A DNA stretch of 26,098 nt from JANQIV01 sp050117315. GTDB taxonomy: Bacteria > Bacteroidota > Ignavibacteria > Ignavibacteriales > Melioribacteraceae. The notes beneath the pieces were generated by a model. It saw only the letters and a list, made by a program, of their open reading frames with translations. It searched no databases and was not told where the DNA came from. The translations under genes and the position numbers were made by a program. Position 1 is the stretch's first letter. The number at the start of each line of letters is the position of its first letter. The DNA lies in the NCBI GenBank assembly GCA_050117315.1, contig JASFMY010000099.1:1-26098 (forward strand). The letters run 5' to 3'. Positions 1-6,031 of the stretch are shown here, piece after piece.

Positions 1-589
1 ATCAGTAAGCTCGATGAGGATATGCTGGAGGAAATAAATGAGATAGTAGTAAAAGAAGGACATCGAATAAAAAAAAAGCGGGAGAATCCATATCAATAAA
101 AATAGACAGCTATGTATTAGAGAGCACAGTAGATTTCCCGACAGATATCAACTTGCTGTTAGATTCGGGGCGAAAGATAATAGAGGTCACGTAGAGGAGG
201 GAATCGCAAGGAAGAACTATTAAAAAAAGAAACAAAAGAATATTTGAAGACGGCAAGTCAAATAAAAGAGAAGCTGGAGAGAAGTAGAAATGAAATAAGA
301 GAAAATCAAAAAGCTGGTATCAATGGTAGTAATGCCGAAGAAAGGCAGAAAGCGGATTGAAGAAAAAGAAGAGGAATCAAGCAAAAAGTATAAACAGTTG
401 AGGAGAAGCCATTGTGCAATAGAATCCAATATAAACTCACCGGAAGATCACGGGTTAAATAGGTGTCCGGATAAAGGGCTGAAAAACTTTAAGAAATACA
501 CTTCATTAGGTATCTTGTCATATAATCTGCATCAGTTGGGGAAACTACTAGAAGAAGAAATAAAAAAGCAAAGACGAAAAGCGGCGTAA
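1..589 (+). pseudogene. ISNCY-type transposase remnant (frameshifted, internally deleted)
   Basis: Pieces of one transposase are spread over several frames. Frame 1 from base 1 gives a helical stretch (KLDEDMLEEINEIVVKEG). After an A-run at about 68-77 the homology moves to frame 3, where VDFPTDINLLLDSGRKIIE (about 132-188) matches the PTD-LL-D block of ISNCY transposases. Frame 1 resumes near 211 with a coiled-coil stretch. Frame 2 (323-589) carries the C-terminal block: a PKKG motif, then HCAIESNIN, HGLNRCPDKGL, and a final segment ending in YNLHQLG. The central catalytic region normally lying between the PTD block and the C-terminus is missing, so this cannot be functional. The 5' part lies outside the window. 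Family placement is by motif memory; that it is broken is seen directly. Confidence 0.8.
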
Positions 590-887
590 ACTAAGTAATA
601 ATAGAGAAGATAGAAAACGGGGGAAATAAAGCAAAGGGATAATAATGCCCGTGACCTCGAATCATTATTACTTATATGCATTGTTATAAACTAAATTAAA
701 AGCATATGGGGTAGGATCACCAAGTTGGTTGTCTCAATTTTGTGTGAGTCGTGCATTAATCACACTTTACGACCAGACACTATCTATTTCACACAACGGG
801 TTTTTCAAATTTAATCATGATTAAACAACATCATATCCATAATAAAATTTATATTTGTTCTAACGATTTGAAGACATAGGAGACATA
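590..887. other. Intergenic region between transposase remnant and aspartase gene
   Basis: No credible coding sequence. There is an 8-bp inverted repeat TAATAATG/CATTATTA (640-647 and 663-670) that may be part of the old IS end. The downstream part is AT-rich and holds the candidate promoter and ribosome binding site of the next gene. No IS terminal repeat could be assigned because the left end of the element is outside the window. Confidence 0.5.
850..857 (+). promoter_or_regulatory. Candidate -7 promoter element (TATATTTG)
   Basis: TATATTTG fits the Bacteroidota TAnnTTTG -7 consensus and lies 30 bp before the ATG at 888, leaving a plausible short leader with an AGGAGA ribosome binding site (878-883). 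No clear -33 TTG element is visible, so the call is tentative. Confidence 0.4.
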
Positions 888-2756
888 ATGGACAAATCAA
901 TCATAACCGGGTTCTTAAAAAAAGTAGAACTATTCAAAGAACTAAAGGACGATGAAATAAATTACCTATCGCAAAAATTAAACTCTGCAACTTATGACAA
1001 GGATGAATTGATATTTGTTGAAAACAATCCCCGTAAACATTTATATATTATTTATGACGGCGAAGTTGAGCTGTTTAAGAAAACTCCGTTCGGTGAGGAA
1101 AAACGTTTAACGTTTTTCGGTAAGTATGACTTCATGGCAGAAGGTTCACTACTGGACGATTCGCCGCATTCAACAAATGCAAAAGCGCTAATTAAAACTT
1201 CGGTATTAACAATAAGCCGCGATCAATTTATTGAGATAGTAACCAGGAACACCGGCCTCGCGTTAAAAATATTTTCTCAGATATCGCGTGTAATGTCGCG
1301 AAGGATGAAACAGACAAACTCGCGTGTTGTTAATGTAGGCGCTCAATATGAATCCGGCAGAACGCGTAAAGAGCATGATCTGCTTGGCGACCGCGATGTT
1401 CCTCATGAATATTATTACGGCGTGCAGACTTTACGTGCAGTTGAAAATTTTAATATAAGCGGCATCACATTAAATTTTTTCCCGCAGATAATCGAAGCGT
1501 TTGCAACGATTAAAATGGCTGCGGCAAAAGCCAACCGCGAGCTGGGTTTGCTATCGGAGCCGGTTGCGGATGCAATATCACAGGCATGCAACGAAATTAT
1601 AAACGGAAAATTTCACGCGCATTTTGCCGTTGATATGATTCAGGGCGGCGCCGGTACTTCAACCAACATGAATGCTAATGAGGTAATTGCAAACCGGGCG
1701 CTGGAAATCCTGGGCTACGAAAAAGGAGAATATAAATTTTGTCACCCGAATAATCATGTTAATTTATCGCAGTCTACAAACGACGCTTATCCTACTTCGG
1801 TTAAACTGGCTTTATTCAATGCAAACAAAAAACTCGTAGAGGTGCTGGAATCATTGATTGATTCATTTCATGAAAAAGCAAAAGAGTTTGCAAACATCCT
1901 AAAAATGGGCAGAACACAATTGCAGGATGCGGTTCCCATGACGTTGGGACAGGAGTTTGAAGCTTACGCAACTACTCTCGGCGAAGAAATAGACAGGCTG
2001 AAGGAAAACGCCGACCTCTTCTTAGAAGTAAACATGGGTGCAACGGCAATAGGTACGGGCATAAACTCCGACCCTGATTATAGTAAGAAATGCATTGAGC
2101 ATTTAAGAGAGATAACAAATCTCGATCTAAAGCTGGCAGCCAATTTAGTTGAAGCCACGCAGGATACGGGTTCGTTTGTAATGTATTCGTCTGCTGTTAA
2201 AAGACTGGCCGTAAAGCTTTCAAAAATCTGCAACGACTTAAGACTGCTTTCATCAGGTCCGCGTGCCGGAATAAATGAAATAAACCTTCCGCCGATGCAG
2301 CCTGGTTCTTCCATAATGCCGGGCAAGGTTAACCCGGTTATTCCCGAAGTAATGAATCAAATTGCCTTTAAAGTTATCGGAAACGATTTAACCGTAACTC
2401 TCGGGGCGGAAGCCGGGCAGCTTGAACTAAATGTGTTTGAACCGGTTATTGTACACAGTTTGTTTGAGTCGATTGAAATGCTGAAAAACGGGATGAACAC
2501 ATTGAAACACAAATGTATTCTGGGTATTACAGCAAACGAAAATATCTGCAGATCAATGGTAGAAAACAGCATCGGTCTCGTAACCGCATTAAACCCGGTG
2601 CTTGGTTACGAAACATCAAGCGCACTTGCAAAAGAAGCGCTTAAAACAAATAAAGGAGTATACGAATTGGTGCTTGAGAAAAACTTGATGAGCAAAGAAG
2701 AACTTGATAATATCCTTGCCCCGGAAAACATGATAAAACCGAGGAAGTTGAAGTAG
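888..2756 (+). CDS. aspA: Aspartate ammonia-lyase with N-terminal cyclic-nucleotide-binding-like domain
   Basis: Residues ~10-140 form a cyclic-nucleotide-binding (CRP-type) beta-roll; residues ~155-622 form an aspartase/fumarase-superfamily lyase that deaminates L-aspartate to fumarate and ammonia in the cytoplasm. Diagnostic motifs are TSTNMNANEVIANRALE, NLSQSTNDAYPTS and the signature loop GSSIMPGKVNP at 473-483, which carries the catalytic serine. The loop is followed by VIPEV, as in aspartase, rather than the TQCE of class II fumarase. The protein is 622 aa against about 470 for a stand-alone aspartase; the difference is the extra domain. In the phosphate-binding cassette (FMAEGSLLDDSPHSTNAKA) the usual Arg is absent, so binding of cAMP itself is doubtful. 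The start is set by AGGAGA at 878-883. The gene is monocistronic. Lyase identity is near certain; the regulatory role of the fusion is inferred. Confidence 0.93.
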   Translation: MDKSIITGFLKKVELFKELKDDEINYLSQKLNSATYDKDELIFVENNPRKHLYIIYDGEVELFKKTPFGEEKRLTFFGKYDFMAEGSLLDDSPHSTNAKALIKTSVLTISRDQFIEIVTRNTGLALKIFSQISRVMSRRMKQTNSRVVNVGAQYESGRTRKEHDLLGDRDVPHEYYYGVQTLRAVENFNISGITLNFFPQIIEAFATIKMAAAKANRELGLLSEPVADAISQACNEIINGKFHAHFAVDMIQGGAGTSTNMNANEVIANRALEILGYEKGEYKFCHPNNHVNLSQSTNDAYPTSVKLALFNANKKLVEVLESLIDSFHEKAKEFANILKMGRTQLQDAVPMTLGQEFEAYATTLGEEIDRLKENADLFLEVNMGATAIGTGINSDPDYSKKCIEHLREITNLDLKLAANLVEATQDTGSFVMYSSAVKRLAVKLSKICNDLRLLSSGPRAGINEINLPPMQPGSSIMPGKVNPVIPEVMNQIAFKVIGNDLTVTLGAEAGQLELNVFEPVIVHSLFESIEMLKNGMNTLKHKCILGITANENICRSMVENSIGLVTALNPVLGYETSSALAKEALKTNKGVYELVLEKNLMSKEELDNILAPENMIKPRKLK

Positions 2757-2800
2757 AATTTTACGGGAAACCTATAGCCTCTACGAGCATTTAGAGTATT

Positions 2801-2891
2801 GTCATTCCCGTGTAACCTGTCCTCACGTAAGTGGGGAACGGGAATCCAATTATGGTAATATAAAATGGATTCCCACTTGCGTGGGAATGAC
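2801..2891. repeat. Interspersed palindromic repeat, copy A (also convergent-gene hairpin)
   Basis: Nested inverted repeats: outer arms GTCATTCCC (2801-2809) and GGGAATGAC (2883-2891), inner arms GGGAATCCA (2840-2848) and TGGATTCCC (2866-2874). It sits between two convergent genes and could terminate both. A degenerate second copy lies at 25943-25994. This sequence type is a common REP/MITE-like interspersed repeat in bacteria. Confidence 0.8.
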
Positions 2892-2903
2892 ATTAAAGAA
2901 TTA

Positions 2904-3374
2904 CTACATATAAGGCATTTTAGGTTCTTTGCCTATTAACCTTGAATACACACTTAGAGTCCCCCGATGATGAGCCGTATGCTCTGTGATTGCCCCAATA
3001 ATACTATATCTGGGAGCTCCCCCCATGATTGTTCCTTCTGCAATCGGTTTTTGAAAGTCTTCTTCACTGCCTTCTTCAATTACTTTGATTGCATTTTCTA
3101 TTGCTTTATTGAACCAGTCCTTGGCAGAATCATAAGAAATTACTTTTTTTGTTTCTTCAATATGTTTATCAAAATCCATATCAAAACCTTTTTCGCTGTA
3201 GGCTCCATAAAAAAACCAATCGATTGTTTGAGCTACATGAGCAACGTGATTCGCAACTGTATAAAGTCCTTCTTTAGGTGTAAAAGAAGAATCTTCGTCT
3301 GTTAAGCAGCTTGTACTTGTTTCAAAAAACTTTTGTGATGCTTTTAATTCGTTAATTGCCTCAATTTTTGTCAT
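2904..3374 (-). CDS. DinB/YfiT-family putative metal-dependent protein
   Basis: A 156-aa four-helix-bundle protein of the DinB superfamily. Candidate metal-ligand histidines are H43/H46 in the helix ANHVAHV and H132 plus H135/H136 in TEHTAHHRGTL, the usual three-His arrangement. The C-terminal tail YSRLIGKEPKMPY is typical of the family. Members are cytoplasmic and some are thiol-dependent (bacillithiol- or mycothiol-type) S-transferases or hydrolases, but the substrate cannot be told from sequence. The start ATG is preceded by GAGGAG in gene sense. A 16-bp near-palindrome 58 nt upstream (3433-3448) is shared with the zinc-ribbon gene at 18279-18512, implying a common regulator. Family call is firm; the specific reaction is unknown. 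Confidence 0.88.
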   Translation of the reverse strand: MTKIEAINELKASQKFFETSTSCLTDEDSSFTPKEGLYTVANHVAHVAQTIDWFFYGAYSEKGFDMDFDKHIEETKKVISYDSAKDWFNKAIENAIKVIEEGSEEDFQKPIAEGTIMGGAPRYSIIGAITEHTAHHRGTLSVYSRLIGKEPKMPYM

Positions 3375-3768
3375 ATTTCTCCTCTTTTCAATAATTATTG
3401 TGAATTGGTTTATCTAAACTAGAAAAGGAAAGTGACAACGTTATGTCAGCATTATCCGGATTTTTTTATCAAGATTGTATTAATAAATTGATCAAAAAAA
3501 TTATGAACACATCAAGTGTTTGTAGAATCAAAACGAAATCGGGATATATTAAAATATAATTAAGTAAATAAATATAATATTCGTACGCTAATATTATAAA
3601 TCAACACACTTATATACATTTCTATACTACTTAGGTTGAAATTAGTATAATTGAATTTTCAGTTTATTCAATTCATCTTTTATCAGGTGTTAAAATTAAG
3701 TCTAATCGGAAGGTTAAGTAGGGAAGCTTTTAACCACAATACTTTTTCAAACTAATTGAAGGTTTACT
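3375..3768. other. Divergent intergenic region between DinB gene and LytTR regulator
   Basis: Besides the operator-like site at 3433-3448, this AT-rich region holds a 9-bp inverted repeat TATAATATT/AATATTATA (3573-3581 and 3590-3598) around CGTACGCT. It probably contains the promoters of both divergent genes, but no convincing -7 element for the plus-strand gene was found. Confidence 0.5.
3433..3448 (-). promoter_or_regulatory. Shared operator-like site, copy 1 (upstream of DinB gene)
   Basis: TGACAACGTTATGTCA has TGACA/TGTCA half-sites around a 6-bp centre. In gene sense it reads CTGACATAACGTTGTCAC, followed by a pyrimidine-rich stretch ending in TTAG. The same 18 bases plus a similar downstream flank recur at 18596-18611. 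The TTGTCA part could also serve as a -35-like hexamer, so a bound regulator could block the promoter. Confidence 0.6.
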
Positions 3769-4518
3769 ATGGCAAAAGTTTGTACATACTTGGTGGATAA
3801 CTGTCAGTCAATCCTGGAAATTCTTGAAGGAAGTCTTACAGACCTTGGCTATGAGATTATAGGAACTGCGGGCACTAAAGCTGGAGCTGAAAACGATTTC
3901 TCTAAATTAACTCCGGATGTTGTAATTACGGATGTAAACTTAAGCGGTAATTATGAAGGAATAGAATTAGCAAAAAAAATAAGGGATTCAACATGGAGAA
4001 ACGCGGATATTATTTTTCTTTCAAATGAAACATCCGCCTATACTTTCAAAATGGCCGAAGAAGTTGAACCCGCCGCTTATCTTATAAAACCTCTTAATAT
4101 ATATAATATTACTTATGCTATTGAATTGGCTCTCAAAAAAAAAGAAGAAAATTTCATAGAGATAAATAAAAACAATTTATTAAGAGCAGAAATAACCGAC
4201 GATATTTTACACATAAAAAAAATGCATAAAATTGTTAGAGTACCGATTAGTACTATCTACTACATTGCGGTAGAAGCAAACTATTCTACAGTGGCAACAA
4301 AACTTGGAAAATTTACCATAAGGCAATCCTTAAAAGATTTGATAGAGAAACTTCCGCAAAACATTTTTTTGAGGATTCATCGCAATTATATGGTAAATAT
4401 TAATCAAATTGTTGAATACGATTTTGGTGAATTCACTGCCCGTTTGCCCGATAAATCTTTACCGATTGGAAGAAGATATAAAAGATATATAACAAAAAGG
4501 CTTACCTTATTAAGTTGA
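3769..4518 (+). CDS. LytTR-family response regulator (REC + LytTR DNA-binding)
   Basis: A 249-aa two-component response regulator. The receiver domain (residues ~3-122) has the phospho-acceptor D55 in VVITDVNL, S85 in FLSNE and the conserved K107 in LIKP. The N-terminal acidic pair is reduced to a single D10 (LVDN). A LytTR DNA-binding domain follows (~145-245), with the usual block FLRIHRNYMVNINQI and a C-terminal LPIGRRYK segment. LytTR proteins activate nearby genes, often for secreted, surface or competition functions. No partner histidine kinase is in the window. The gene is 177 bp upstream of, and co-directional with, the tail-collar/protease operon, so control of that operon is a reasonable inference. 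The ribosome binding site is weak (GAAGG). Family is certain; the target is inferred. Confidence 0.93.
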   Translation: MAKVCTYLVDNCQSILEILEGSLTDLGYEIIGTAGTKAGAENDFSKLTPDVVITDVNLSGNYEGIELAKKIRDSTWRNADIIFLSNETSAYTFKMAEEVEPAAYLIKPLNIYNITYAIELALKKKEENFIEINKNNLLRAEITDDILHIKKMHKIVRVPISTIYYIAVEANYSTVATKLGKFTIRQSLKDLIEKLPQNIFLRIHRNYMVNINQIVEYDFGEFTARLPDKSLPIGRRYKRYITKRLTLLS

Positions 4519-4634
4519 AGATATCTTTCTGATCACATTATCATTGAAATTTAACCGTTTATTATCAAAATAGTAGGACTTATCGACTATTTCAAATTTG
4601 ATCCAAGATAATTTATTTAATTGATATTGATAAC

Positions 4635-4644
4635 AGTCCGGACT
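4635..4644. promoter_or_regulatory. 10-bp perfect palindrome upstream of the operon
   Basis: AGTCCGGACT lies 51 bp before the ATG of the first operon gene. A 9-mer ACCGTTTAT at 4554-4562 also agrees with the known LytTR half-site pattern, but its expected second repeat is poor. Both are candidates only. Confidence 0.25.
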
Positions 4645-4695
4645 AGTCAAAAAAATCATTTTTCTTTAACCGCTTTACATTATAAGGAGGTAATA

Positions 4696-5316
4696 ATGGC
4701 AGCAGGCGTAAAGCTGATAAACAGTACTGACGAGAACTTGCGCATCGCAGTATTTAAATTACCCTATATGGCGCCGTCGCTAAATTTAGTTGCCTGGAAA
4801 ATAATAGCTTTACCTAACAACGGTGGGAATAAAACAATTACAATTCCCAACCAGTATGAAGTCTATATAAACTACCCGGAAGAAGATTCCGAAAGAAGTG
4901 ACCCCTACGGCGGTGTACATACTTCCCATGTAAAAATTGATCAATCAACTGCAAGATTTATTGTGAGAAATGAACTTACTAATGACGGGAAAGTACACGT
5001 AGCAACTCTAAAAAGAGTTTTCTTTGGACTTGTAAACAGTGAAATACACATTGAAAACAGGGCCGGCTTCGGCGTATGGGGACACATTATGTTAAACGGG
5101 GAAGACATCTATCAGCCTCAAATTATTTCACCCGGAAGAACTTTAATGGAAAACATTGAGTCGCCGCTTTATGTAAGCGTTATTGACGAATTTGTTTCCG
5201 TTGGCTCAGTGGTAAAGGTAAGAGAGCTAAGAAGTAGAGCTGTCGAAATAAATACGGGCGATGATGTCATCTTTGCAGGTAGTAAGTGGGACGGTTACAT
5301 AATAAACGGTAAATAA
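4696..5316 (+). CDS. Uncharacterised protein, tandem paralogue 1 of the accessory operon
   Basis: A 206-aa protein of no family I can name. It is a close paralogue of the next gene, with roughly half the residues identical by eye. Shared blocks are RIAVFK-PY-APSL, VAW-I-ALPNNGGN, YEVYINY, FGVWGH and SPGRTLM/TPGRTLM. Alternating hydrophobic residues, many Asn/Gly turns and no cysteine suggest an all-beta fold. There is no signal peptide or membrane segment. The start is placed at 4696 because AAGGAGGT (4684-4691) precedes it at good spacing; an upstream extension to 4621 would begin with a non-ATG codon and read through this site. It is the first gene of the block that includes a 994-aa protein, a tail-collar protein and a trypsin-like protease. 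Function unknown. Confidence 0.85.
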   Translation: MAAGVKLINSTDENLRIAVFKLPYMAPSLNLVAWKIIALPNNGGNKTITIPNQYEVYINYPEEDSERSDPYGGVHTSHVKIDQSTARFIVRNELTNDGKVHVATLKRVFFGLVNSEIHIENRAGFGVWGHIMLNGEDIYQPQIISPGRTLMENIESPLYVSVIDEFVSVGSVVKVRELRSRAVEINTGDDVIFAGSKWDGYIINGK

Positions 5317-5359
5317 ACATAAACAACAATTCATTTTAACAAAAAAGGAGAAACAAAAA

Positions 5360-5977
5360 ATGGCACAAATCGGCTTAATTAATAATACCAGCGAAAATAT
5401 AAGAATTGCCGTATTCAAAAAACCTTACAAAGCTCCCTCGTTAAAAGTTGTAGCATGGAGAATTGAAGCATTACCAAACAACGGTGGAAATACCAGCGTT
5501 CCTATTCCATCTAATTATGAAGTTTATATTAATTATTCGCTGAACCCTGCAACACGGGATGATTCGTATGCAGGAATTAAAACAGCTCCGATAAACATTG
5601 ACGTTCAAACAGCAAAATTCTTGGTTAGAGAAGAACCTACCAACGATAAGAATGCTTCGGTTGCCACTCTTAATAGGGTCTTTGTTGACGTTGTAGGCAA
5701 TGAAATTCAAATTGAAAACCAGGCATCGTTCGGCGTTTGGGGTCATGTACTTTTGGACGGCCAGGATGTTTACCCGCCTCAAGTGATAACACCCGGAAGA
5801 ACATTGATGGAAGATGTAAGATCGCCGATCTATCTGGCTGTAATTGACGAGTTCATCATAAGAGGAAATATAGTCAAGGTTGAAGAATTAAGCTCACTGC
5901 CGGTAGAAGTACTTACAGGTGATGTTGTAAGTGTAACCGGGGACAAATGGCAGGGTTACAGCTTAAGCAAAAAGTAA
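5360..5977 (+). CDS. Uncharacterised protein, tandem paralogue 2 of the accessory operon
   Basis: A 205-aa protein colinear with the preceding gene over its whole length, so the pair arose by tandem duplication. The N-terminus (LINNTSENIRIAVFK), the LPNNGGN block and the FGVWGH and PGRTLM motifs are kept; the loop around residues 60-70 and the last 25 residues differ most. There is no signal peptide, membrane segment or cysteine. AAAGGAG (5344-5350) gives a clear ribosome binding site. A 7-bp GC-rich hairpin (5985-6002) separates it from the long 994-aa gene, which could make the small proteins more abundant than the large one. A structural, possibly multimeric subunit is an inference from composition and position only. 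Confidence 0.85.
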   Translation: MAQIGLINNTSENIRIAVFKKPYKAPSLKVVAWRIEALPNNGGNTSVPIPSNYEVYINYSLNPATRDDSYAGIKTAPINIDVQTAKFLVREEPTNDKNASVATLNRVFVDVVGNEIQIENQASFGVWGHVLLDGQDVYPPQVITPGRTLMEDVRSPIYLAVIDEFIIRGNIVKVEELSSLPVEVLTGDVVSVTGDKWQGYSLSKK

Positions 5978-5984
5978 TAATTAT

Positions 5985-6002
5985 GGCGGTTTTATAACCG
6001 CC
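5985..6002 (+). terminator. Intercistronic hairpin (weak terminator or processing site)
   Basis: Perfect 7-bp stem GGCGGTT/AACCGCC with a TTAT loop in the 54-bp gap between the second small gene and the 994-aa gene. It is followed by TTATAAATTTC rather than a strong U-tract, so partial termination or mRNA stabilisation is likelier than full termination. Confidence 0.5.
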
Positions 6003-6031
6003 TTATAAATTTCATTCAACAGGTATGAGTT

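Noticed and set aside
2967..3305. Plus-strand ORF antisense to the DinB gene
   Set aside because: The minus-strand product is a clear family member with a good ribosome binding site; this is its shadow.
4621..4695. Longer N-terminus for the first operon gene
   Set aside because: It begins at a TTG codon, has no ribosome binding site, and its reading would run through the strong AAGGAGGT that fits the ATG at 4696.
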